DNA of 64,000 nt from contig NC_091245.1 in NCBI RefSeq assembly GCF_042477335.2, positions 81,568,501 through 81,632,500 on the forward strand, in the 5' to 3' direction. Positions 22,609 through 46,593 of this stretch are shown here, one piece after another; position 1 is the stretch's first letter; each line of letters starts with the position of its first letter. Both the position numbers and the translations under genes were made by a program. Origin of the DNA: Ovis canadensis (lineage: Eukaryota; Chordata; Mammalia; Artiodactyla; Bovidae). Under the pieces are notes generated by a model. That model saw nothing but the letters and a program-made list of their open reading frames with translations, was not told the DNA's origin and searched no databases.

Positions 22609-24878
22609 CTGTCTGTTAATGCATAGTTAGCCTTATTTCTCACCTGCAGTGGTAGGCATGTGATCTAGGATAGGACAATCAAGACAATCCATTTCCTTGT
22701 CACAATATTCTGTTCAGGGATGGGTTTATAAACCAAGTCATAAACCAGTGAAGAATTAGTCTTGAGTCTTTGGCTTAAACTGTTGAGAAAGAAGTGCTTG
22801 TTTTTTTTCTCTGAGTTTGCCAGACTGGTGGGAAGTAACTGCATTTGAACAGTTTTGCCACTGTGCAGCAAAAGCTTGCCTGAGAATTAAGCCAAGACAT
22901 AGGAATGCAGAGCCAAGAGACAGAGACAAAAAATGTCTTGAGGTTTTTTTGAGTTTTTAATTCTAGTCCAAAGCTATCTGTATCCCTTACTTCCTAGTCA
23001 CAAAACTAACATATTATACTTGATTTTTTTAATCACTTCAAATCCAAAGCATTCCTATGAATTCCTATGCTTCTTTTTGCTCTACAGTATCTCTCCAAAA
23101 TTCTCTTTTCTGGACTCACTTGTCATATCACTTTGCTGGCATACATATAATCCCTCATTTTAAGGGTGATCTAGTCCATGTGATCTTAATTTTTCACTAT
23201 ATCCTAGAGTCAAAATTAATTAATTTGTTATTTTCCCTGACAGTCCAAATTTGCTGAATAAAATAGATTCTTTAGCCAATATCTTTCTTTGCTCAGTTAA
23301 TTATTCATATCAACACTCTGGTCTCAGTGAAGATGTGTCAGAAGATTCACATGTTTCATGATATGTCTCAAACTCTATTTACTGTGGCACTGACAGCTTG
23401 CCCTCAAAGCCTTCCAGATTCTCTACCTGGAAGATGTGGTACAACATCTCAAACATAATTGTTTTCTTCTGAACTATGTGGCAACCTGCCATTTTCCTTG
23501 TTTGCATTATGGCTTCCTTGATGCCTGTTAAGGTACCATGTGGAACTACCTCTTAACTGATATAGACCACCAGCCCCTTTCCTGCTGATGTTGTTTCCTT
23601 GTTAAAAGACTATGCTGTTGAAACCACACTTCCACACCAAAGCCCAAATAGGGCTTTTTAGTGCCAGTCTTGTTTAGTCTACTAAGAATCTCTTTCCTGC
23701 AACACTATATTGCCTAAGTATCCAATCATCACCTTTTAATTTGTTTATATGAGAAAGAATTTCACTTTGCATGCATAGTTTCTTTCTCTAGACTTTACCA
23801 CTCAATCTATGGGAACTTGACCACAATCCATCTTAGAGACAGAGCATTTATATTATTCAGAATTACTCCTTACCTTTAATCATTTGATCAAATTTTGCCT
23901 TTATTTTTTTTCATGAGTCCTTTCTTCAGGATTTCCTAATTTCTTGGGAAAGAGAGAAGTCTTGGCTCTCAGTTTTTGTTTTTGTTTTAATTAGTTGAAT
24001 GTTATTGTTATTACAGTCCCTGATCATGTTAATCCGACCACAAAATATTTCTGACTGGAAATGTTGAGTGTATGGATTTTATGGTCGTTTAATTTTCCTG
24101 AATTCTGAGATAAAACTCCACTGTCTCCTCTTATTCTCAGAACAACAAACAACTGTATTACTGCAGATTAAGATAATAGAATCTTAACATTAAAATAGAT
24201 GGAACATCCTGTGTAGCCAAGCAGAACACTTTAGAATTCCCAATGATTTTTATAATTTTCTGTTAGAAATTAGAGAGCTATTAGAATTATTTCAAACATC
24301 AGATCTATTCTTTGTTTCTTTTTTGATTATCTAGAATCATCACTCCAGGCTCACTTTGATCCCTAATGTTGTTCAAAACCCCCTGCTCAATCGACATATA
24401 AATAAATCTACTGAGAATTGACTTGTTGCCTCACTTGGTTACCCTAATGTGTTTTTTAAGATTAGAAATAGAATGTAAATGCATCAATGCTTATATTGTG
24501 AAATATGCTTTACCTCAGTACTGTGATCGTTAGCATTTAATTACTTACTTTATCTGAATCCAAAGTTTTTGACAGTTTTGACACTGCTCTTGATGGTGAA
24601 ATCTATAGTTTTGAAAAAAATCCAGAACATCAGAATAGATGTTTTGATGCAATACTTTCAATAAGGGGTTTGCTCAGATGCTCTGTGTGCACTCCTGGAG
24701 TAAATAAGCCTAAAGATCTTATACTTGGTCAAACCTGAGTCCTGTGATGATGTCCTAATGCAAAAGAAGCCACAGAATTAACTTCTGTCTGTTTAGTCTC
24801 TTGATATATCTGATATTCTATGACTGTATATATAATTAATATCTATTGTTAACCTCAGAATAAAATGTCATATTGAAA

Positions 24879-25337
24879 CGTAATTTCTTAAGGCAAAAAC
24901 TTCAATAATGAAAAATTTTGGTTGGGGGTAAAACCAAGACTGAACTAAATATTTTGTTCATTTTGAAATTGAAACACTGAAAATGTTTGCGATAGATAGG
25001 TAGGGAAATATTTTGACTGTGAGTTCAGGTGACTCTAATTGTTATTTTCCTTCTGTTAGTGAAGGACTTTAGATATAAGATCTAATCCTAGTTAAATAAT
25101 ACATGATTACACACTTTATAAATATTTAATGCCAGATGTTTAAAAGGTTAATATTCCCACGATAAGGAAAGCATTGTTATTAAAGCTCATTTAGATTGTA
25201 TTCTTGGGAGATTTTATGGATGTTCTTCATCTGTTTAAATTATTATCAATATTTCTTTTCAGATTATGAATAAACAGTTTGTGTTCAAGTGTTTGCTCAT
25301 CTAACATTTATTTTGTAATATATACTTCTTATAGGAA
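24879..25337 (+). promoter_or_regulatory. Proximal upstream region of amylase gene B
   Basis: These bases lie between the duplication junction and the TATA box and have no match in the rest of the window. They hold an E-box CAGGTG (25026-25031) followed 13 bases later by TTTTCC (25045-25050), loosely resembling the two-part E-box/TTTCC sites of pancreatic PTF1, and a forkhead-like TGTTTGC near 25293. These factor assignments are inference from short motifs only. Confidence 0.35.
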
Positions 25338-25346
25338 TATAAATAG
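25338..25346 (+). promoter_or_regulatory. TATA box of amylase gene B
   Basis: TATAAATAG lies 43 bp before the start codon. A transcription start about 30 bp downstream would give a leader of only about a dozen nucleotides, in keeping with the short leaders known for pancreatic amylase mRNAs. Confidence 0.8.
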
Positions 25347-25380
25347 TTGCTGGAAAGAACACTGACAACTTCAAAGCAAA

Positions 25381-38209
<12,829 letters not shown>

Positions 38210-38243
38210 AATTTGAATTGAATTAAATACATACACCCAGAGA

Positions 38244-38249
38244 AATAAA
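38244..38249 (+). terminator. Polyadenylation signal of amylase gene B
   Basis: AATAAA lies 35 nt after the stop codon, in sequence paralogous to that of gene A (AGAAATAAA in both). Confidence 0.88.
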
Positions 38250-40324
38250 ATGTGTTCTGTTTCTTCTATGTATGTAATAACTTCTCATAATTCATTAATT
38301 TTTGGTAAAAGCTATAAAAAGTATTCAAACTATAAAACCCAAAAAAGCATAAAAACACATATACTTAATAATTGTAATTACAATCCACATTTTGTTACAT
38401 TTTAGAAGATTCTCTTTAAGCTATTTGTCAAAGGAATTTCTAAGAACTCAGAAAAGCATGATGAAAAATTTGTTACCATTAATACCACTTGCCCAGCTAC
38501 ATATCTCTAATCCAGGTTTATATTTCTTACAAAGGGTATTTCTAACAATTAGTTAAGGGTAGCTATTTTAATGATGGTTTGCATACAAAGTCATAACATT
38601 TGTATATTTTTTACAATATAAAAGGCCCTTTCATAGTTAATAAGTGAAAAAATAAAAGAAAACTAAATTATGTAGTATATAATTCTTAATTATCTTGAGC
38701 TCACAGGAATCTTCTCCTACTTTCTCTATATTCATTTCTTTATTTCTCTTTCCAATAGCTTTAGCATGATGGTATTGTATGACTTTTGTTTCATCTCTTA
38801 ATCCCTAATGTTAATTTTCATAGGGCTCTCATGACTCCCTATATTTAGTGTTTTTTTTTTTCTTTTCTCCTGATCCTTTAGCTGTTTATTCTTCTTCTCC
38901 TTGACTCTTAATGTGAGATTTATTAAGGCTCTCAGCTAGGTAGTCTTATAACTCTCAGGTGTTCTATTTTCATAGTTGGATAAGAAAATGAAGCCATAAC
39001 TTGGAAATTCTCTCCTTTTTACTCACAAATCTACCTATACTTGGCCCTATCTTTCTCTTCTTTCCTCTTGTCATAATGAACAAAGTGCATTTCACTAAAG
39101 TCTGCTCCCTCCATTTTTACCTTTTTGAGGACTTTACTGCTTAGATTTTCTTTCTCTCCTGATTTAACAGTCTTTCTTTTATTGACATAATAGTCCCCTC
39201 AGATCCTTTCAACTAAAAAAAAATTCATAACCTCAATTTTTCTCTTTCTAGTCGAACTTTGGAATTTTCATCACACAGTCTCAACATCCTCAACACTAGT
39301 CATTTTTCATCTCCTTACTCTTCAGTTTCCATCGTCACTTCATTGCTCGTCAACATAATAAAAAATTATTTATGTTACTCATACAACATACTTCACTGTC
39401 CTCATCTTTTTCTATTTCACAATACTACTCAATATGGAGAGACAATCTCATATCCTCTCTTCCTTTGATCTCTGTGATTCTATTCTTTCTTTTCCTTCTC
39501 TCACTAATTACTCTTTTTCAGATTTTGTTTTATTGACTTGGCTTCTGTTTGACCTAAAATCTCATTTGGATCGAATTTTCTTCTTTCTGTATCCTCTTTC
39601 TAAGTGACTTCAATTGTTTCCATGGGTTTAAAACACATACTTTAGCATGGAGGCCTATATCTGCAAACCAGATCTTTTCTTGGGACTCAACTTCATCTTA
39701 CAACAGATGCTTCACATCTCTATTTCAGTATTTCACAGACATCTCATACCTGACATATCCAAAATGTGACCTTCAATTTTTGTCTTCAGCAAGGCTTTTG
39801 GTACTGCTGTGTTTCGCCACTCACTTAGAAAGCTGAAGTATTTCCTTGATTCCCCCCCACCCCCCGCCCTTTCTCTTAACTATTTGCCCTATCTCCTCAC
39901 ATAAAACTTAGCATCATCTATTAATTTTTATCTTCAAAATAGTGAAGCTAAAGAGAGAGATCCATGGGATACTAGTAGGAAATAGTTTGAATGGGTAGAA
40001 AGAGACTAACTACATACAAATACATTTCCTGTCAAAGCTTCCCTATTAGATTTGATATATTGATACCAGCAATGGCATTTCTAATGATATAGTCTATCAC
40101 TATGAAAAATAATCATATGTTACCATAAGGGAAATTCTAGAAATTATCATTTCTTATACTGATAGTAATACTGAATTCGTTCATTTAGTTTTAGTTTGCA
40201 TTACATTTATGGTTTACTTCTCTCCTCCTACCTGACCCCATCTGTGTAGTTTAAATAAACTGAATTCTACTGTAGAGCAGTAGCACAGAAGTCTACAAAT
40301 CTGTGAATCATTTCAGATTTGCAT

Positions 40325-40985
40325 TAGTTCAGTTCAGTTCAGTCGCTCAGTCATGTCCAACTCTTTGCGACCCCATGAATCGCAGCACACCAGGCCTCCC
40401 TGTCCATCACCATCTCCCGGAGTTCATTCAGACTCACGTCCATCCAGTCCGTGATGCCATCCAGTCATCTCATCCTTGGTCATCCCCTTCTTCTCCTGCC
40501 CCCAATCCCTCCCAGCATCAGAGTCTTTGCCAATGAGTCAACTCTTTACATCAGGTGGCCAAAGTACTGGAGCTTCAGCTTTAGCATCATTCCTTCCAAA
40601 GAAATCCCAGGGTTGATCTCCTTCAGAATGGACTGGTTGGATCTCCCTGCAGTCCAAGGGACTCTCAAATCTTATCCAACACCACAGCTCAAAAGCATCA
40701 ATACTTCGGCGCTCAGCCTACTTCACAGTCCAACTCTCTCATCCATACATGACCACAGGAAAAACCATAGCCTTGACTAAACAGACCTTAGTCGGCAAAG
40801 TAATGTCTCTGCTTTTGAATATACTATCTAGGTTGGTCATAGCTTTTCTTCCAAGGAGTAAGTGTCTTTTAATTTCATGGCTGCAGTCACCATCTGCAGT
40901 GATTTTGGAGCCCCCAAAAATAAAGTCTGACACTGTTTCCACTGTTTCCCCATCAATTTCCCATGAAGTGATGGGACCGGATGCA
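40325..40985 (-). mobile_element. BovB LINE 3' tail, antisense
   Basis: It opens with the repeated GTTCAGTTCAGTTCAG terminus and runs to CCATGAAGTGATGGGACCGG. Copy 1 has the empty site near 16070. Confidence 0.9.
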
Positions 40986-41114
40986 TAAACATATATTTAT
41001 CAGTCCTTATTCCAGGCTTCTATTGTCATGTGTTGAAATAACTGATTTTAAATGACAGCCAACATCCTGCTTACTATTTTTATATCAGTGGGAATGGAAA
41101 TAATAGAACTATCC

Positions 41115-41172
41115 CTTGATAACTGTCATTCAAATAACGCCTCAAGCATACTATAAATTTTTAAACATTTTA
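41115..41172. repeat. 58 bp target-site duplication of L1, left copy
   Basis: These 58 bases are repeated without mismatch at 42696-42753 on the other side of the L1. Copy 1 has one related, diverged version near 16195-16250. Confidence 0.93.
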
Positions 41173-42695
41173 TTTATTTATTTATTTATTTTTAGTTTTT
41201 TATTTTTAAAATTTTAAAATCTTTAATTCTTACATGCATTCCCAAACATGAACCCCCCTCCCACCTCCCTCCCCATAACATCTTTCTGGGTCATCCCCAT
41301 GCACCAGCCCCAAGCATGCTGTATCCTGTGTCAGACATAGACTGGCGATTCAATTCACGTGATAGTATACATGTTAGAATGTCATTCTCCCAAATCATCC
41401 CACCCTCTCCCTCTCCCTCTGAGTCCAAAAGTCCGTTATACACATCTGTGTCTCTTTCCCTGTCTTGCATACAGGGTCGTCATTGCCATCTTCCTAAATT
41501 CCATATATATGTGTTAGTATACTGTATTGGTGTTTTTCTTTCTGGCTTACTTCACTCTGTATAATCGGCTCCAGTTTCATCCATCTCATCAGAACTGATT
41601 CAAATGAATTCTTTTTAACGGCTGAGTAATACTCCATTGTGTATATGTACCACGGCTTTCTTATCCATTCATCTGCTGATGGACATCTAGGTTGTTTCCA
41701 TGTCCTGGCTATTATAAACAGTGCTGCGATGAACATGGGGGTACATGTGTCTCTTTCAATTCTGGTTTCCTCGGTGTGTATGCCCAGAAGTGGGATTGCT
41801 GGGTCATAAGGTAGTTCTATTTGCAATTTTTTAAGGAATCTCCACACTGTTCTCCATAGTGGCTGTACTAGTTTGCATTCCCACCAACAGTGTAGGAGGG
41901 TTCCCTTTTCTCCACACCCTCTCCAGCATTTATTGCTTGCAGATTTTTGGATCGCAGCCATTCTGACTGGTGTGAAGTGGTACCTCATTGTGGTTTTGAT
42001 TTGCATTTCTCTAATAATGAGTGATGTTGAGCATCTTTCCATGTGTTTGTTAGCCATCCGTATGTCTTCTTTGGAGAAATGTCTATTTAGTTCTTTGGCC
42101 CATTTTTTGATTGGGTCGTTTATTTTTCTGGAATTGAGCTGCATAAGTTGCTTGTATATTTTTGAGATTAGTTGTTTGTCAGTTGCTTCATTTGCTATTA
42201 TTTTCTCCCATTCAGAAGGCTGTCTTTTCACCTTGCTTATATTTTCCTTTGTTGTGCAGAAGCTTTTAATTTTAATTAGATCCCATTTGTTTATTTTTGC
42301 TTTTATTTCCAGAATTCTGGGAGGTGGATCATAGAGGATCCTGCTGTGATTTATGTCTGAGAGTGTTTTGCCTATGTTCTCCTCTAGGAGTTTTATAGTT
42401 TCTGATCTTACATTTAGATCTTTAATCCATTTTGAGTTTATTTTTGTGTGCGGTGTTAGAAAGTGATCTAGTTTCATTCTTTTACAAGTGGTTGACCAGT
42501 TTTCCCAGCACCACTTGTTAAAGAGATTGTCTTTACTCCATTGTATATTCTTGTCTCCTTTGTCAAAGATAAGGTGTCCATATGTGTGTGGATTTATCTC
42601 TGGGCTTTCTATTTTGTTCCATTGATCTATATGTCTGTCTTTGTGCCAGTACCATACTGTCTTGATGACTGTGGCTTTGTAGTAGAGCCTGAAGT
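41173..42695 (-). mobile_element. L1 LINE, 5'-truncated, antisense, with long open ORF2 C-terminus
   Basis: A TTTA-rich start (poly-A tail on the minus strand) is followed by the 3' UTR and about 400 uninterrupted codons of ORF2p C-terminus (minus strand, from the upstream target duplication down to 41494). Conserved pieces include [14 protein letters not shown], the Zn-knuckle-like [18 protein letters not shown] (C-x3-C...H-x4-C) and [12 protein letters not shown]. The open frame and perfect target duplication mark a young insertion. The 5' end is missing, so it cannot move by itself. Confidence 0.93.
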
Positions 42696-42753
42696 CTTGA
42701 TAACTGTCATTCAAATAACGCCTCAAGCATACTATAAATTTTTAAACATTTTA
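42696..42753. repeat. 58 bp target-site duplication of L1, right copy
   Basis: It is identical to 41115-41172. Three bases further on lies CCTAACCCTAACCCTCAACC (42757-42776), a short telomere-like tract not found in copy 1. Confidence 0.93.
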
Positions 42754-42837
42754 AATCCTAACCCTAACCCTCAACCTCCCAGAAGTTAATGGCTATAATA
42801 ACATTGATGGCTTTGTAGAAGAAACTTCAGCTATCAA

Positions 42838-43418
42838 AATCACTGCAGATGGTGACTGCAGCCATGAAATTAAAAGATGCTTACTCCTTGGAAGAAAAGC
42901 TATGACCAACCTAGATAGTATATTCAAAAGCAGAGACATTACTTTGCTGATTAAGGTCTGTCTAGTCAAGGCTATGGTTTTTCCTGTGGTCATGTATGGA
43001 TGAGAGAGTTGGACCGTGAAGAAGGCTGAGCGCCGAAGTATTGATGCTTTTGAGCTGTGGTGTTGGGGAAGACTCTTGAGAGTCCCTTGGATTGCAAGGA
43101 GATCCAACCAGTCCATTCTGAAGGAGATCAACCCTGGGATTTCTTTGGAAGGAATGATGCTATAGCTGAAGCTCCAGTACTTTGGCCACCTCATGCGAAG
43201 AGTTGACTCATTGGCAAAGACTCTGATGCTGGGAGGGATTGAGGGAAGGAGGAGAAGGGGACGACCGAGGATGAGATGGCTGGATGGCATCACGGACTCT
43301 GGACGTGAGTCTGAGTGAACTCCGGGAGATGGTGATGGACAGGGAGGCCTGGTGTGCTGCGATTCATGGGGTCGCAAAGAGTTGGACAGGACTGAATGAC
43401 TGAACTGAACTGAACTGA
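42838..43418 (+). mobile_element. BovB LINE 3' tail, sense
   Basis: It runs from AAATCACTGCAGATGGTGAC to GAACTGAACTGAACTGAT. TATCA occurs at both edges, and copy 1 has the empty site near 16320. Confidence 0.9.
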
Positions 43419-43899
43419 TATCATAATGAGCATGAGCACATTAAAAAAATAAAAATAAAGGCTTACATCCAGCAAAATTCTGCTTCAAAGAGAATAAACT
43501 TAATAAAATTTTTCACTTGAGGAGAAACAGCCTTATTTGGTGTAAAGTATTTTCTGCCTTTTATTCTAAAATTACCAAATCAATGAAAAAATTTGTGTCT
43601 GTTTTTTTTTTTTAGTCAAAAAAACAGCCAAAAAGTAGAAGAAAAATAAAAAGGACTAACATCTAACTAGTTTTTTTTTTCTTATATAGAGACTATTTTC
43701 TGTAAAATATAGCTTTATTTTATAGAGGTTTAACTTTAGAGTTACTATATGGGAACGTTTTTAGTGTGCAAGCTTAAAGGTGTCCAATAAATAGTACATT
43801 TTCTCAGGTCCTAGGGTGAAGTTTACTGAGAAAACAAACAGAAGTGTAAGGAAGATAGAAATCAAAATATTATTTTTATTTAAAAGCTAGTAATGTAAG

Positions 43900-44045
43900 A
43901 GAGGGCTTCCCTGATGACTAGGCAGTAAAGAATCTACCTGCAGTGCATGAGACTGAGGTTTGATACTGGGGTCGGGAAGATCCCCTGGAGAAGGAAATGG
44001 TGGCTATACCACTCCAGTATTTCTGCCTGAGGATTTCCTTGGACC
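43900..44045 (+). mobile_element. Truncated Bov-tA SINE, orthologous to the one at 16740
   Basis: It has the same position and truncation as in copy 1, so it predates the duplication and can be used to estimate its age. Confidence 0.85.
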
Positions 44046-44622
44046 TCAGGTAGCTTTTATGATAGGGCAATTGGCAGTCTTAACAGTGACTCAAAGAATT
44101 AGATAGACATTTATACTCAACAGCCTAAACTGGAGCAGGCAGAGTTTCTCCAGAAGAAAAATGCGGAGTATCTTTATCGACATATAAATCACTGCCAAGA
44201 GAAAGACAAGCAGCTAGGCTACATGTGTTCAATATTTCCTTTCAAATTAATTAAAAACACTATCCACTCCTTTAGAGAGTGAAGTGGCAGAGAAGTCAAA
44301 GCATTCTGTAAATGTAGTTATTCCTTAAAAAAACAAAAAAAGAATGAGTAAGGAAAAATATCTCTTTTGTGGTCCTTGGTGTTTTAGGAGGGTAATAAAT
44401 ATTTTTTGCTAAAATCAATAATTTTAAAGAAGAAAAAGAATATGAAAAAATAGAGACCCTCAATTACAGTTTCTTTCTATATATTTTGACTATTCCTTGT
44501 TAGTGACGTTTTCATAAATACTCAGAGCTCTCTCTAATAGTTCATTACTTTGGAATCCCTGGAATTCCTACCCATGGCCCATGGCCTATGTCTTTGCTTT
44601 TCTCTCCCTTTCGGAACCTTCC

Positions 44623-44902
44623 TGTTGCTTCTGCTGCTGCTAAGCCGCTTCAGTTATGTCTGACTCTGTGCAACCCCATAGATGGCAGCCCAGCAGGCTC
44701 CCCCATCCCTGGGATTCTCCAGGCAAGAGTACTGGAGTGGGTTGCCATTTCCTTCTCCAATGCATGAAAGTGAAAAGTCAAAGTGAAGTCACTCAGTCGT
44801 GTCCGACTCTTAGCAACCTCATGGACTACAGCCTACCAGGCTCCTCTGTCTATGGGATTTTCCAGGCAAGAGTACTGGAGTGGAGTGCCATTTCCTTCTC
44901 CG
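44623..44902 (-). mobile_element. Bov-A2 SINE, antisense
   Basis: A perfect 12 bp target duplication TCGGAACCTTCC lies at 44611-44622 and 44903-44914. Two monomers and the CTGCTGCTGC tail complement are present. Confidence 0.95.
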
Positions 44903-44993
44903 TCGGAACCTTCCCACCCATATGCAATATTTGGTCAGGGAGATCTCACAAGGATAGCATCCCATGATTCTACAATTTTACTCTCCCAAGTTC

Positions 44994-45248
44994 ACTGGCA
45001 CCCGCTCCAGTACTCTTGCCTGGAAAATGCCATGGACAGAGGAGCCTGGTGGGCTGCATTCCGTGAGATGGCTGAGAGTCGGACACGACTGAGCGACTTC
45101 ACTTTCACTTTTCACTTTCATGCATTGGAGAAGGAAATGGCGACCCACTCCGGTGTTCTTGCTTGGAGAATCCCAGGGACAGAGGAGCCTGGTGGGCTGC
45201 TGTCTCTGGGGTCGCATAGAGTCGGACACGACTGAAGTGACTTAGCAG
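44994..45248 (+). mobile_element. Bov-A2 SINE, sense
   Basis: A perfect 11 bp target duplication CTCCCAAGTTC lies at 44983-44993 and 45249-45259. It lies opposite to, and 91 bp from, the Bov-A2 at 44623. Confidence 0.95.
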
Positions 45249-45352
45249 CTCCCAAGTTCTTCCATTAAAACTCTTTTATTCCCTTTTTGTTAATTGATCT
45301 CAAAAAGTAACGTATCTGTCATTCAAAGGAGATATAATTTCATTTTCCCTTT

Positions 45353-45570
45353 GTGTGTGCTAAATCATTTCAGTCATGTCCAACTCTTTACAACCCTGTG
45401 GACTGTAGTCTACCAGGCTCCTCTGTCCATGGGATTCTCTAGGCAAGAATACTGGAGTGGGTTGCCGTACCCTTCTCCAGAAGACCTTCCCAACCCAGGG
45501 ATCCAACCCATGTCTCATGTCTCCTGTACTGGCAGTTTCTTTACTACTAGTGCCACCTGGGAAACCCACA
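45353..45570 (-). mobile_element. Bov-tA SINE, antisense
   Basis: The standard reverse-complement body and head end with GTGCCACCTGGGAAACCC. Confidence 0.88.
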
Positions 45571-46409
45571 GCTTCATTATAGTAAATGTAAAAGAGGGTT
45601 TACTAGGAAATGTTACAAACAAATATAATGCCTCAGAGCTTTCATTATTCCACAGAGAATGGTGCTTTAGCTAGCACATGTGGACTGGGTGCCCACTGAA
45701 AGTGCTTCAGTAGGCAGAGACTGCCATTCCCACAAATGACACAAATATGAGGAGGGAACAACAAATAAGTGGCTTTCTTAGAAAAGATGACTTATGACTT
45801 CAGCCTGTGGTATTACCTGTTCTTCCACTGAGCTCACTCAGACCTGAGGAGTCAATCTTAGTGACCTACCAAAAGACAAGATGTAATGAGTCTTCAAAGA
45901 GGATCAAATTTATCCCTTTTATTGCCTCAAAAATCTCATCGATGTTAATGGCTTACTATCATTTATATTTATATTAACTGAATTATTTTAATAGCTATTT
46001 TAAAATTTCCTAGAAATAATGTGTTAACTCAGAGGTGTGACTGTACTGGTAGTAATGTCATATTGGGGAAGACAATTAAGTAGACTCTGAGCAGTCTTCC
46101 AATCACTGAATATCAGTCACTGCCTATTCTATGATTTTCTACTTAAGACTACAGAATTCTCTGAGTGACGAAATCTGTACTAGTAATTTCTACTTACACA
46201 TCTGCTGAAAAGTTGCATGGGAGTATGTTTATTTTCTATTTAGCAGTAATATTCCACAGGTGTAAACTCATAAATGCAAAATTATAGAATATCTCATTTC
46301 CTCTCTCAAGAGTACCCTTTACATGAAGCTTGGATCTTTTAAGTTGACAACATTTAACATGGGACATATTCTATCTATCTATCTAACATGGAACATATTC
46401 TGGTAATGG

Positions 46410-46593
46410 GCTTCCGTTGTGGCTCAGATGGTAAAGAATCTGCCTGCAATGTGGGAGACCTGTGTTTGATCCCTGGGTTGGGAAGATCCCCTGGAGAAGA
46501 GAAAGGCTACCCACTCCAGTATTCTGGCCTAGAGAATTTCATGGACTATATAGTCCATGGGGTTGCAAAGAGATAGACACGACTGAGCGACTT
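46410..46593 (+). mobile_element. Bov-tA SINE with a 34 bp flanking direct repeat
   Basis: The flanks 46376-46409 and 46594-46627 are identical over 34 bases, containing TATC units and ACATGGAACATATTCTGG. A third, slightly different copy of the core lies just upstream at about 46355-46371. Confidence 0.92.

Larger units (their letters stand above)
15695..24878. repeat. Segmental duplication, copy 1, second part (3' flank of gene A)
   Basis: It aligns with about 39945-51260. Landmarks shared by both are GTAGAAAGAGACTAA (15750/39996), GGAATTCCTGGAATTCC-type text (18151/44553), CAGAGGTGTGACTG (18780/46030), ATTATGAAATAATCT (21464/47170) and GAATAAAATGTCATATTGAA at the right end. Sequence between the insertions listed separately (15695-16739, 17330-17800, 18705-19220, 20380-20788, 21466-22390, 22610-24878) contains no recognisable gene. 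The alignment ends sharply at 24878, where copy 2 continues differently. Confidence 0.88.

Noticed and set aside
41494..42726. A 410-codon open frame on the minus strand, the longest in the window
   Set aside because: It is the C-terminal part of L1 ORF2p inside a 5'-truncated L1, not a host gene.
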